Assembly (NCBI GenBank): GCA_910585015.1
Contig: CAJUCT010000023.1
Span: 1 to 64,000 of the forward strand
Direction: 5' to 3'
Source: an uncultured Acetatifactor sp.
Lineage (GTDB): Bacteria > Bacillota > Clostridia > Lachnospirales > Lachnospiraceae
DNA: 64,000 bases
Of this stretch, positions 44,066-53,534 are shown one piece after another; positions within the stretch are counted from its first letter, which is position 1; each line of letters begins with the position of its first letter. Below the pieces are notes generated by a model, which did not search any database, had not been told where the DNA came from, and saw only the letters and a program-made list of their open reading frames with translations. A program made the position numbers and the translations under genes.

Positions 44066-46873
44066 ATGAACATAAAAAAACATATACCAAGATTGATGGC
44101 AGTTATCCTTAGTTTTTCTGTGCTTTCGGGTGGTGTGATTCCTGCTTACGCAACAGATGCAGAAATCGTAATCAGTGAAAGCCCGTTGGAAGGGATTGAA
44201 TTTGATGATGCAGGGCAATATGTTCCAGAAAATAATGAACCAAGCGATAACTTAGAAACAGTTTCTGGTAATGAAAAAACCATATCCGCACCTGGACACA
44301 ATTATGGAGAAGATGATAAATGTACAGATTGCGGGGAACTTAATCCAAATCATGAACATAGTTATAGCGAAGCAATCAGCAAAGAGGCAACCTGTATAGA
44401 AGCAGGTGAAAAGACATTTACTTGTGTCTGCGGAGACAGCTATACAGAGACCATACCTGCAGTGGACCATAGCTATGAAAATGAGATATGTACAAAATGT
44501 GGCATGAAATTTCATTGTAAATTAGATAAAGTTAGCATAGGAGACACTGAAACCAGAATAATAGCAGGACAAACTCTTGAATTTATTTGTATAGATGATG
44601 CCTATGTGGATTCAACAGGAGAAACAAAAGGAGCTTTATTCATAGCGAAAGATTTTATTCCTGGAAATATTCTGACTATGGGGGTCAGCAATAATTCCTT
44701 TGTCAAGGATTGGGGACTAAATTCTATAAGAAGTAAATTGAATGGAGATACTTCAGATCTGGAAGATTTATTAAATGTTGATACGACAGTGACAACAGCA
44801 TATTCATATCAAAAAACTGCTAAAGATTATGATATGCAAACTGCTTCTTCATATGGCCCTGTTAGTAGTTATAGCGGTACAAATGCGATAGATAAAGTTT
44901 TTATCCTAAGTCTGGAAGAAGCGATTAAATATAATAAAGTTAATATTAATGGTATAGAAATATCAACTATGTGGGATTTAAATTGTGATGGGGTAGTTGA
45001 CTTAAAATCATCCTCAACAGGAAGATATGGATATTTTCTTAGAACCCCTATATCAGGTACAAACAAATTCACATATAGCATAGCATATACAGGGGCCGTG
45101 GTAACAACAGCAAGTATACAGTATGGTATCAGACCATGTTATGTAAAGGCATCATCTGTTATTGAACATAATTATACTGAAAAGATAACAAAAGAACCAA
45201 CTTGTACAGAGGATGGAATCAAAACATTTATTTGTATTTGTGGAGACAGTTATACAGAATCCATTCCGGCAACAGGCCATAATTATTCAATAATAATAAC
45301 CAAATGGGCATCATGCACAGAAACAGGTGAAAGAACGTATGTTTGTATTTGCGGAGATAGTTATACAGAAACCATTCCGGCAACAAGCCATAATTATGCA
45401 GAAACAATAACAAAAGAGGCATCATGCACAGAAACAGGTGAAAGAACATATACCTGTGCTTGTGGTGACAGCTACAGCGAAATAATCCCATTGGCACATC
45501 AATATGTAGGTGGTGTTTGCGAAAAATGTGGTGGAAAGCAAGATGCAGGTCTCTATGATGAGAATGATGAGCTAGTTGCAAGTTTTGATGAACTGGCAAA
45601 TGTTTATGGACTGGATATAACAAAATATCTGTCAGACACTCGATACCAAAGTGACAAAGAAGGTCTGTACTACATACTAAATCATAATGATGAACTGGGT
45701 AGTGCAGTTAAGCTGGTTGTTCCAGAGGGTGTAACGACTATAGGCAGAAATGCATTTAAGATGTGTAAACAATTAAGATCTATTGTCCTACCAGATACTA
45801 TAACAAAATTAGGTGGCTGTTTTGTAGATGGATGCACTAATTTAGAAGAAATAACTATTCCTTTGTCATGTGAATTTGGAAAATACACATTTACATCAAC
45901 AAATCCTAAATTAAGTAAATTTATATTAACTGAAGGTTCAGGAAAAGCTATAGATTATGTTTATAATTATATTGATTGCTCTTATCAATATACTCCCTGG
46001 TACATAAACAAAGCACACAATATCAGTGTTAAAATTGCCGATGGTGTTACACGGATTGGGGATCTGACTTTTAGAGAATGCACGGGATTAACAAGTGTTG
46101 AGATGACAGGTACAGTAACACGAATTGGGGCTCAGGCATTCTATAAATGTGAAAATCTAGTGACGGTTCTCAATGAATTATTGCCTCAAAACCTTGAAGT
46201 ATTAGGAAATGGTGCATTTTACAACTGCTTGAATATTCAGTTGGATGGAGTTATTATAATTCCATCTAAAATAGCAGAGATTCCTAATGAATGCTTTTCA
46301 TATGTTGGATACAACCAAAATGTGGAGCATATAAGATGTATATTACCTGACAGACTGACATATATTGGAGAATCTGCTTTTAGTGGATGGAAATTTGAGA
46401 CAATGGGGATTGTAGGAAGTGATTCTGACATTGAAATTCCTGCAACGGTGACAGAAATAGGTCAAAATGCATTTGCTGGAAATATCAACTTAGTAACAGT
46501 AGAGTTGCCATATGGTGTCGAAAGCCTGAGACATGGAGTATTCCAAAGCTGCTCTGTGCTTCGTGATGTAAATATTCCCGACAGTGTGACATATATGGGA
46601 TGTTATATGTTTATAAATTGTAAGAAACTTTTAACAATGTATATTCCAGATTCTGTTGAGAGAATAGGAAATCCCCAAGGAAGTGTGACTCCAGCTTATA
46701 CAGATGGAATGTTTTATGGCACCAGTTATGTGAAAATATACTGTGGAGCGTCCAGTAAACCTACAAATTGGTTCAGCAACTGGAATTGCTATGGGTATAA
46801 TAAAGGATGTTTATATAATTCTACATATTTTAATACTTCACGTGAACAATACAATGCAATAAAAAATAATTAA
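44066..46873 (+). CDS. Secreted BspA-like leucine-rich-repeat surface protein
   Basis: The 935-residue protein has a signal peptide (cleavage after AYA, about residue 29). It carries Cys-rich repeats of about 37 residues (CTETGERTYTC.CGDSYTETIPA) once at ~105-145 and three times at ~367-490, a DUF6273-like domain between them (~150-365; SLEEAIKYN, LRTPISG, YGIRPC) and a LRR_5/BspA-type repeat domain at ~545-900 (ITKLGGCFVDGCTNLEEITI, VTEIGQNAFAGNINLVTVEL). No sortase motif or membrane anchor ends the protein. Such proteins are secreted or surface-exposed and may contact host or other cells. Base composition is far more AT-rich than neighbouring genes, which indicates horizontal gain. Confidence 0.85.
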   Translation: MNIKKHIPRLMAVILSFSVLSGGVIPAYATDAEIVISESPLEGIEFDDAGQYVPENNEPSDNLETVSGNEKTISAPGHNYGEDDKCTDCGELNPNHEHSYSEAISKEATCIEAGEKTFTCVCGDSYTETIPAVDHSYENEICTKCGMKFHCKLDKVSIGDTETRIIAGQTLEFICIDDAYVDSTGETKGALFIAKDFIPGNILTMGVSNNSFVKDWGLNSIRSKLNGDTSDLEDLLNVDTTVTTAYSYQKTAKDYDMQTASSYGPVSSYSGTNAIDKVFILSLEEAIKYNKVNINGIEISTMWDLNCDGVVDLKSSSTGRYGYFLRTPISGTNKFTYSIAYTGAVVTTASIQYGIRPCYVKASSVIEHNYTEKITKEPTCTEDGIKTFICICGDSYTESIPATGHNYSIIITKWASCTETGERTYVCICGDSYTETIPATSHNYAETITKEASCTETGERTYTCACGDSYSEIIPLAHQYVGGVCEKCGGKQDAGLYDENDELVASFDELANVYGLDITKYLSDTRYQSDKEGLYYILNHNDELGSAVKLVVPEGVTTIGRNAFKMCKQLRSIVLPDTITKLGGCFVDGCTNLEEITIPLSCEFGKYTFTSTNPKLSKFILTEGSGKAIDYVYNYIDCSYQYTPWYINKAHNISVKIADGVTRIGDLTFRECTGLTSVEMTGTVTRIGAQAFYKCENLVTVLNELLPQNLEVLGNGAFYNCLNIQLDGVIIIPSKIAEIPNECFSYVGYNQNVEHIRCILPDRLTYIGESAFSGWKFETMGIVGSDSDIEIPATVTEIGQNAFAGNINLVTVELPYGVESLRHGVFQSCSVLRDVNIPDSVTYMGCYMFINCKKLLTMYIPDSVERIGNPQGSVTPAYTDGMFYGTSYVKIYCGASSKPTNWFSNWNCYGYNKGCLYNSTYFNTSREQYNAIKNN

Positions 46874-46881
46874 TTCAAAAG

Positions 46882-47037
46882 TCCCATGAGGACCAAAGGG
46901 AGAACCTTGCCCGCCTGGTGAGATGGGCGAAATGCGGCGGATGGTTCCGCAGGATGCCGGTGATGGCGGTACTTCTGGTGATGCGGACTTATTATCGCAT
47001 TATGGGCGGACAGCAATCCAAAGGAAAGAAGATTTGA
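46882..47037 (+). pseudogene. GC-rich gene remnant (51-codon C-terminal frame)
   Basis: Immediately after the AT-rich BspA-like gene, the sequence turns GC-rich and encodes, without a start codon, SHEDQRENLARLVRWAKCGG then WFRRMPVMAVLLVMRTYYRI and a Lys-rich end before TGA at 47035. It reads like the C-terminus of a helical, basic protein that has lost its front. No family was recognised. Its abrupt beginning may mark the right edge of an insertion. Confidence 0.35.
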
Positions 47038-47067
47038 GTATTGTCATAGCAAATGAATAGGACAGCA

Positions 47068-47110
47068 ATACAGACGGGATTTCCTGCATCAAAGGAAATC
47101 CCGTCTGTAT
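47068..47110. terminator. Perfect 18-bp hairpin between the remnant and the small minus-strand gene
   Basis: ATACAGACGGGATTTCCT (47068-47085) and AGGAAATCCCGTCTGTAT (47093-47110) pair without a mismatch around a 7-base loop. There is no T-run on either strand, so the terminator role is an inference from its position after both genes. Confidence 0.5.
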
Positions 47111-47149
47111 ATATCCTGCCAAGCAAAACACCGCCGGTCTGCCAGGCCG

Positions 47150-47428
47150 TCACCGGATCAGAATTGGCATTCCGCTGCCGTCATTCAGATCCTGCAGTTC
47201 CTCGGAAAGCTTCTGCTGCGTGGCACAGGAAGCTTCGGATTGAATATCCATATACAGGATAAACATATCTTCCAAAGCCATATTTTTCTCATCAGCGATC
47301 TCCTGCATGATCGGCTTCAGCTTCTCAATCTGGGCGGAGACAGGGACTTTTTGCGGATCGATATCTCCCATCACCTGTTCCGCGTAATCGTTAATTCTCT
47401 TTAAAATAGCACGGTTCTCGTCTGTCAT
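47150..47428 (-). CDS. Small helical hypothetical protein
   Basis: The 92-residue protein is predicted to be helical and soluble (RINDYAEQVMGDIDPQKVPV, then IEKLKPIMQEIADEKNM). GTGAGGAGTGATGCGCT precedes its ATG. No domain was recognised. It stands alone between the AT-rich island and the DUF1015 gene, on the opposite strand to both. Confidence 0.6.
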   Translation of the reverse strand: MTDENRAILKRINDYAEQVMGDIDPQKVPVSAQIEKLKPIMQEIADEKNMALEDMFILYMDIQSEASCATQQKLSEELQDLNDGSGMPILIR

Positions 47429-47553
47429 AGCGCATCACTCCTCACAAAATTTTTCTTAATTATAACACTTTAACGCTTGTGGTGTATAGCTATTTTTGAT
47501 ATGATAAGAAGAAAAGTGTTATTTGACAGAAAACTATATCCAAGGAGGAAAAT

Positions 47554-48822
47554 ATGGCAGATATCAGACCATTTCAGGCATACAGGCCGGCCCGGGGGCT
47601 CGAGGCGGAAATCGCGGCCCTGCCCTATGACGTATACAACAGGGAAGAAGCGATGGCGGAGGTGAAAAAACACCCCGGCTCTTTTCTCTCTATTGACCGC
47701 GCGGAGACCCAGTTTGCTCCCGATGTTGACATCTATGCGGACTGTGTCTATGAGAAAGCCCATGACATGCTGTGGCAGTGGATAAGGGATGGCCGTTTTG
47801 TCCAGGAGGACAAGCCCTGCTACTATATCTATGAACAGGTCATGGAGGGACGGAGTCAGAAGGGCATTGTGGCCTGCGCTTCCATTGACGACTATCTGAA
47901 CCAGGTGATCAAAAAACATGAGAACACCCGTGCGGACAAGGAGCAGGACAGGATTCGCCATGTGGACGCCTGCAATGCCCAGACAGGTCCCATTTTCCTG
48001 GCCTACCGCAACCAGGCGGCGCTGCAGCAGGTGATAGCCCAGGTGACAGAGGGCCCGGCGGTCTATGACTTTACCGCGCAGGACGGCATCACGCACAGAG
48101 TCTGGGTAGTGTCTGACGAGCAGCAGATGCGGACCATTCGAGAGACTTTTGCCGCCATGGAGCAAATCTATATTGCGGACGGACACCACCGCTGCGCCTC
48201 CGCCGTGAAGGTGGGACTTGGGCGCAGGGAGATGAATCCGTCCCACACCGGGGAGGAGGAGTACAACTTTTTCCTGTCGGTGCTGTTTTCCGCAGATGAA
48301 TTGAAAATCCTGGACTATAACCGGGTGGTGAAGGACTTAAACGGGTATGACCAGGAAGCTTTTCTGGAAAAAATCAGAGAGAAATTTGATGTGGAATGTC
48401 TGGGGGAATCCCCCTGCAGGCCGGAGAAAAAGTGCCAGTTCGGCATGTATCTGCACGGGCAGTGGTATCGTCTCACAGCCCATGGGGACATTCGCAGCCA
48501 GGACGCGGTGGAGGGGCTGGACGTATCTATTTTGCAGGAGCATCTCTTAGCGCCCATTCTGGGCATCGGGGATCCCAAGACCGACAAGCGCATTGACTTT
48601 GTGGGAGGAATCCGCGGGCTGGAAGAACTGGAGAGAAGGACGCAGACGGATATGGAGGTGGCTTTTGCCCTGTATCCCACCTCCATCTATGAGTTGTTTG
48701 CCGTGGCGGATGCGGGCAGGCTGATGCCCCCCAAGTCCACCTGGTTTGAGCCCAAACTCAGAAGCGGGCTGTTTGTACATACCTTTTCCTGCGGCAGTAT
48801 GGCACCCGCAGCGCAAGGATAA
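47554..48822 (+). CDS. DUF1015-family protein
   Basis: The 422-residue protein shows the family's typical ends and core: DIRPFQAYRPARGL at the start, PYDVYNREEA, IADGHHRCASAVK (about 208-220) and VGGIRGLEELE late. Its biochemical role is unknown. In many Clostridia, DUF1015 genes lie beside serA, and here serC-serA is 3.8 kb upstream on the same strand. AAGGAGGAAAAT precedes the ATG. The last residues (SMAPAAQG) are close to a family-1 repeat and may have changed recently. Confidence 0.88.
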   Translation: MADIRPFQAYRPARGLEAEIAALPYDVYNREEAMAEVKKHPGSFLSIDRAETQFAPDVDIYADCVYEKAHDMLWQWIRDGRFVQEDKPCYYIYEQVMEGRSQKGIVACASIDDYLNQVIKKHENTRADKEQDRIRHVDACNAQTGPIFLAYRNQAALQQVIAQVTEGPAVYDFTAQDGITHRVWVVSDEQQMRTIRETFAAMEQIYIADGHHRCASAVKVGLGRREMNPSHTGEEEYNFFLSVLFSADELKILDYNRVVKDLNGYDQEAFLEKIREKFDVECLGESPCRPEKKCQFGMYLHGQWYRLTAHGDIRSQDAVEGLDVSILQEHLLAPILGIGDPKTDKRIDFVGGIRGLEELERRTQTDMEVAFALYPTSIYELFAVADAGRLMPPKSTWFEPKLRSGLFVHTFSCGSMAPAAQG

Positions 48823-48828
48823 TAATAT

Positions 48829-48926
48829 AACAGCATCTGCCCAAAAGCGCGCCGCAAGGCATATGGACGCCCAAGCTGCCATATGCCAAACAAGGGACTT
48901 GCCTGCTTTCAGGACGGATGCGGAAT
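48829..48926 (+). repeat. Family-1 hairpin element before glgB
   Basis: It runs from AACAGCA to GCGGAAT with outer stem GCATCTG/CGGATGC, inner stem GGCATATGG/CCATATGCC (9 bp, perfect) and core ACGCCCAAGCTGCC. The stems are unique to this locus. It ends 38 bases before the glgB start and has the same orientation. Confidence 0.85.
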
Positions 48927-48964
48927 CCAAAATAATAAAGAAGCCATACAGAAAAGAGGCGACT

Positions 48965-51466
48965 ATGGACAATAAGCTGTATAAACTAATGAATTGGCCT
49001 GCGATAGAAGAGATTGTCTACTCCGAGTGCGACCACCCTCACGATCTGCTGGGTCCTCACAAGGCGGGCAGCCAGATGCTGGTACAGGCGTTTTATCCGG
49101 GGGCGGTGGAGATGACTTTGCAGCTGGTGAAGAGCGGCAGGGAATATCCCATGGACATGGCTGATGAGGAGGGATTTTTTGCGGTGCTGATACCGGAGAA
49201 GGAACTGGGAGCATACTGCTATGTGGCGACGGATCAGGACGGAAATGTGGTTCGGGTGCAGGATCCTTATCGGCATACCCCCATGATCACCAAAAAAGAC
49301 ACGGAAAAGTTCGACGCCGGTATCCATTATACTATATATGAAAAGCTGGGAGCGCATCCCTGTACTCTGGACGGGGAGGAGGGAACCTATTTTGCCGTAT
49401 GGGCCCCCAATGCCATGCGGGTCAGTGTGGTGGGGGATTTCAACAGATGGGATGGCCGTGCCCACCAGATGCGCCGCTTGTGGGACAGCGGTATCTTTGA
49501 ACTGTTCATTCCCCAGGTGGGCGTGGGCAGCATCTACAAGTTTGAAATCAAGGCCAGGGGAGGACTGACTTTCCTGAAATCGGACCCCTATGGCAACGCG
49601 GCACAGCTTCGCCCGGACAACGCCTCCGTGGTGGCGGACATCGGCCATTTTACCTGGGAAGATGAGGAGTTTATCAGAGAACGCAAAGAATTTCAGGGGG
49701 GTAATGCCCCTGTCAGCGTCTATGAGATGTATATGGGTTCCTTTCTGGAGCCCCGGGAAGGCGAGCCATACGCCAATTACAGAGACATTGCCCCCAAGGT
49801 GGTGGCCTATGTGAAGGAGATGGGCTATACCCATGTGGAACTGATGCCCATCATGGAGCATCCCTTCGACGGATCCTGGGGGTACCAGGTCATTGGTTAT
49901 TATGCACCCACTGCCCGGTACGGCAGCCCCGAGGACTTTATGTATTTTGTCAACGAACTGCACAAGGCGGGCATCGGCGTGATTCTGGACTGGGTGCCGG
50001 CTCATTTTCCCAGAGATACCCATGGATTGTCCGGCTTTGACGGCACATGCCTGTATGAGCATCAGGATCCCCGTCAGGGCTTTCATCCCCACTGGGGAAC
50101 GCTGATCTACAATTACGGAAGGCCCCAGGTGTCCAACTATCTGATAGCTAATGCGCTGTTCTGGGTGGAGAAATTTCACGCGGACGGCATCCGCATGGAC
50201 GCCGTGGCCAGCATGCTGTATCTGGACTATGGCAAAAATGACGGGGAATGGGTGGCCAACATGTACGGCGGCAAGGAGAATCTGGAGGCCATGGAGATGA
50301 TCAAGCATCTGAACTCCATCCTGAAAAAGCGCAATCCAGGCGTGTTGTCCATCGCGGAGGAGAGCACCGCGTTCCCCCTGATCACCGAGGCGCTGGACAA
50401 GGGCGGCCTGGGCTTTGACTTAAAGTGGAACATGGGCTTTATGAATGATTATCTGGGCTATATCCGGATGGATCCCTATTTCCGCAGCCATCACCACGGG
50501 GAGCTTACTTTCAGCATGATCTATGCCTACAGCGAGAAATTCCAGCTGGTGTTCTCCCACGACGAGGTGGTGCACGGCAAGGCCACCATGGCGGGGAAGA
50601 TGCCCGGCAGCAGGGAGGAAAAGCTGGCCAATCTGCGTCTGACCTACGCCTACATGATGACTCATCCCGGCAAGAAGCTGCTGTTTATGGGCCAGGAGTT
50701 GGCGGAATTTGACGAGTGGAACGAGAACAGGAGAGTGCAGTGGGAACTGCTGGAGGTGCCGGAGCACAAGGGCGTGGCGGAGTTATATAAGGATTTGAAC
50801 CATCTGTACCGCAGGGAGACCGCCCTGTATGAATTGGATCAGGATCCCACGGGTTTTGCCTGGATCAATGCCATCTCCGGCAATGACTGCTATCTGAGTT
50901 ATCTGCGGAAGGGCAGGGATGCTGCGGATATGCTGCTGGTGGTGGCGAATTTTGCGGGGGTGGCTCAGGAGATTCGCACAGGCGTTCCTTTTGACGGCAA
51001 ATATAAGGAAATTCTGAATACGGATGAAAAAATATACGGCGGCACAGGGGTGGTAAATAAGAAGGCCCTGGCCGCGCAGGACATTGAGTGGGACGAGCAG
51101 GCGGTGTCTATCAGCGTCAAGCTGGCACCTCTGTCTCTGAGTATCCTGCGCTTTGAACCATACACCGAGGCAGAACTGAACCGGGTCATCGAGGAGCGTG
51201 TGCGTAAAAAGCTGGCGCTGATCAAGGAAAATACCCCCAAGAAGGCATCGGGTAGAACGGTGGCCGGGAAGGACAGCGATACGGAAAAGGCGACAGAAGC
51301 TGGGGAGAAGGCTGCTTCTAAGAAGGCGGCAGGCGCTGGGGGGAAGGCGGCTCCGAAAAAGCAGGTCAGCGCCGCAGGTATGACTGCGTCGGGGAAGAAG
51401 AAGGTTTCCGATAAAACGGTAGGTACTGCAGATGGAAAGAAAAAAAGGGAGGCGGTATCCCAGTAG
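48965..51466 (+). CDS. glgB: 1,4-alpha-glucan branching enzyme with Lys/Ala-rich tail
   Basis: GlgB makes alpha-1,6 branches in glycogen in the cytoplasm. I start at the ATG at 48965 (AAAAGAGGCGACT upstream); the frame is open further back through the repeat. The 833 residues contain an N-terminal glucan-binding region and a CBM48 domain, a GH13 barrel with YGSPEDFMYFV, DWVPAHFPRD, nucleophile Asp in GIRMDAVASM (about 411), acid Glu in SIAEEST (about 462) and FSHDEVVHGK, and a C-terminal beta domain. The last ~75 residues are Lys/Ala/Gly-rich (KKASGRTVAGK...AAPKKQVSAAG), like a histone H1-type tail, which is not a normal part of GlgB. No other glycogen gene is present. Confidence 0.93.
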   Translation: MDNKLYKLMNWPAIEEIVYSECDHPHDLLGPHKAGSQMLVQAFYPGAVEMTLQLVKSGREYPMDMADEEGFFAVLIPEKELGAYCYVATDQDGNVVRVQDPYRHTPMITKKDTEKFDAGIHYTIYEKLGAHPCTLDGEEGTYFAVWAPNAMRVSVVGDFNRWDGRAHQMRRLWDSGIFELFIPQVGVGSIYKFEIKARGGLTFLKSDPYGNAAQLRPDNASVVADIGHFTWEDEEFIRERKEFQGGNAPVSVYEMYMGSFLEPREGEPYANYRDIAPKVVAYVKEMGYTHVELMPIMEHPFDGSWGYQVIGYYAPTARYGSPEDFMYFVNELHKAGIGVILDWVPAHFPRDTHGLSGFDGTCLYEHQDPRQGFHPHWGTLIYNYGRPQVSNYLIANALFWVEKFHADGIRMDAVASMLYLDYGKNDGEWVANMYGGKENLEAMEMIKHLNSILKKRNPGVLSIAEESTAFPLITEALDKGGLGFDLKWNMGFMNDYLGYIRMDPYFRSHHHGELTFSMIYAYSEKFQLVFSHDEVVHGKATMAGKMPGSREEKLANLRLTYAYMMTHPGKKLLFMGQELAEFDEWNENRRVQWELLEVPEHKGVAELYKDLNHLYRRETALYELDQDPTGFAWINAISGNDCYLSYLRKGRDAADMLLVVANFAGVAQEIRTGVPFDGKYKEILNTDEKIYGGTGVVNKKALAAQDIEWDEQAVSISVKLAPLSLSILRFEPYTEAELNRVIEERVRKKLALIKENTPKKASGRTVAGKDSDTEKATEAGEKAASKKAAGAGGKAAPKKQVSAAGMTASGKKKVSDKTVGTADGKKKREAVSQ

Positions 51467-51487
51467 GCTGAAAGGAGCAGTAATAAA

Positions 51488-52360
51488 ATGTTTGTACGTG
51501 TAATTGTTCCCAGGGCAGCCACCGGGCAGACATCCCAGCTTGACCCCGGGGCGATAGAGAAATTTTTCTCCGAACTGCCGGAAAAGGCAATGAATATGGG
51601 ACTGCGGATCGTGCTGGCCTTGGTGGTATTCCTGCTGGGGGTGCAGGTGATCAAGTTGGTCCGCAAGCTTGTAAAAAAATCCCTGGTGCGGGGAAAGGTG
51701 GATGTGGGGGTCCAGCAGTTTACCGATTCTTTTCTCAAGACGGTGCTGTATATTCTGCTGATCTTCATGATTGCCGGGGGCTTCGGCGTGGACGCTGCCA
51801 GCGTAGTGGCTCTGCTGGGGTCCGCAGGCGTGGCCATCGGCCTGGCGGTGCAGGGGAGTCTCTCCAATCTGGCGGGAGGAGTGTTGATCCTGATTCTAAA
51901 ACCTTTTCTGGTGGGGGATTATATCATTGACGAGGGCGGCAAGGAGGGCACGGTGACGGAGATCCAGCTGTTTTACACCAAGCTGCTGACCCCGGACAAC
52001 CGGACTGTGGTATTACCCAACGGAACCCTGGCCAACGGCAGCCTGGTGAATATCACCACGGACAAGTACCGCAGATGCGATATCTCCGTGGGGATTTCCT
52101 ATGGTTCCGACATCCGGGTTGCCAGAGAGGCGCTGATGGATTTGCTGTCAGGGGATTCGGCGGTGTTGAAGGATCGGGAGATGCGTGTGGTGGTGGATTC
52201 GCTGGGAGACAGCGCCATACAGCTGATCATTCGCTGCTGGTTCACCAACGAGGAATACTGGGACGGGCGTTACCGCCTGACGGAGGGGGTCAAGTATGCT
52301 CTGGATCGGGCCGGTATCCAGATTCCCTATCCCCAGCTGGATGTGCATGTGCAGCAGTGA
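51488..52360 (+). CDS. MscS-family mechanosensitive channel
   Basis: The 290-residue protein has three membrane helices (about 35-58, 78-98, 101-131), the last being the Gly/Ala-rich pore helix (LGSAGVAIGLAVQGSLSN). The cytoplasmic beta domain includes VGDYIIDEGGKEGTVTEI and VVLPNGTLANGSLVN. It releases solutes on osmotic downshift. The length matches small MscS channels. It follows glgB by 21 bases with AAAGGAGCAGTAATAAA before the ATG, so it may be co-transcribed with glgB. Confidence 0.93.
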   Translation: MFVRVIVPRAATGQTSQLDPGAIEKFFSELPEKAMNMGLRIVLALVVFLLGVQVIKLVRKLVKKSLVRGKVDVGVQQFTDSFLKTVLYILLIFMIAGGFGVDAASVVALLGSAGVAIGLAVQGSLSNLAGGVLILILKPFLVGDYIIDEGGKEGTVTEIQLFYTKLLTPDNRTVVLPNGTLANGSLVNITTDKYRRCDISVGISYGSDIRVAREALMDLLSGDSAVLKDREMRVVVDSLGDSAIQLIIRCWFTNEEYWDGRYRLTEGVKYALDRAGIQIPYPQLDVHVQQ

Positions 52361-52450
52361 AGCTGCTGAAGGCGGCGGATATTGCTTTCACAGGAGTGTG
52401 AAAAGCAATAATAGAATAGTTAAAATAGTATGGACGGAGGAAACGGTAAA

Positions 52451-53521
52451 ATGGCGATTGTAGATGTTGTAAAGTATAACGGGGAGCCCGGTCTGCTTGC
52501 CTGGAAGTTCCCGGAGGAGGAACTGGGGACGTGGACGCAGCTGATCGTGAATGAATCCCAGGAGGCAGTTCTGTTCAGGGACGGGAGAGCGATGGATGTA
52601 TTTGGGGCCGGAAGGCATACCCTGGAGACGCAGAACATTCCCATTTTGAACAAGATCATAAATCTGCCCTTCGGCGGCAGATCCCCTTTTGCGGCAGAGG
52701 TGTGGTATGTCAATAAGCTTTCCACCCTGGATGTCAAATGGGGGACGCCGTCTCCCATCCAAATGCAGGATTCCAGATACCGGATATTTGTGCCGGTCCG
52801 TGCCAACGGCATGTTTGGTATCCGGGTGGAGGACGCAATGAAATTTCTGGTAAAGCTTGTGGGAACCATGCCGGCTTTTGACAGGAACATGCTTGTGAAT
52901 CATTTCAGGGGTCTATGCGTCACCAAGGTCAAAGATGCCCTGTCCTCCTATCTTTTGAAAAAGCAGATCAGCGTTATGGAGATAAATGCGTATATCGACG
53001 AACTCTCCGGGTATATGAAGGAGAGAATCGAGCCGGATATGGCGGAGTACGGGATCAAGCTGATTAATTTTTATGTAAATGAAATCAGTGTCCCGGAGGA
53101 TGACCCTTCGGTAAAGAAATTGAAGGACGCTCTGGCTAAAAAGGCGGAGATGGATATTATCGGATTCGACTACAGACAGGAGAGGTCTTTTGACGCCCTG
53201 GAGGGAGCGGCCACCAACCCCGGATCAGCCGGCGCACTGTTCATGGGCGCGGGCATTGGTACAGGCATGGGCCTGGGCATGAGCGGCGCAATGGGGTCAG
53301 CTTTTGGAGAGATCAGCAGGGAAATCAGGACCGAAGAGCCCAAGGAGAGTCCGGGGCCGGATATGCAGATGGCATGTCCCGGCTGTGGCAGAAAGATACC
53401 GGCAAAGGGGCGTTTTTGTCCGGAGTGCGGGACGCCGCTGGCAAAAAAATGTCCCAAATGTAATGCCGCCATTGACGGCGATCCCAGATTTTGCCCGGAG
53501 TGCGGGGAGAAGCTGAAGTAG
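52451..53521 (+). CDS. SPFH-domain protein with double zinc ribbon
   Basis: The 356-residue protein starts at 52451 (GGAGGAAACGGTAAA upstream). Residues ~1-235 look like an SPFH or virion-core-protein-like domain (YdjI type; LLAWKFPEEELGTWTQLIVN as landmark). A Gly/Met-rich linker follows (~250-280), then two zinc ribbons (CPGCGRKIPAKGRFCPECG and CPKCNAA...CPECGEKL). No membrane segment is seen. Such proteins form scaffolds or assemblies, but the partner is unknown. The next gene also begins with a zinc ribbon, suggesting a linked pair. Confidence 0.8.
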   Translation: MAIVDVVKYNGEPGLLAWKFPEEELGTWTQLIVNESQEAVLFRDGRAMDVFGAGRHTLETQNIPILNKIINLPFGGRSPFAAEVWYVNKLSTLDVKWGTPSPIQMQDSRYRIFVPVRANGMFGIRVEDAMKFLVKLVGTMPAFDRNMLVNHFRGLCVTKVKDALSSYLLKKQISVMEINAYIDELSGYMKERIEPDMAEYGIKLINFYVNEISVPEDDPSVKKLKDALAKKAEMDIIGFDYRQERSFDALEGAATNPGSAGALFMGAGIGTGMGLGMSGAMGSAFGEISREIRTEEPKESPGPDMQMACPGCGRKIPAKGRFCPECGTPLAKKCPKCNAAIDGDPRFCPECGEKLK

Positions 53522-53534
53522 CAAAATGGTGCAG

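Noticed and set aside
48986..50308. 440-codon minus-strand open frame over glgB
   Set aside because: Antisense shadow of the branching enzyme, His-rich, with no family resemblance.
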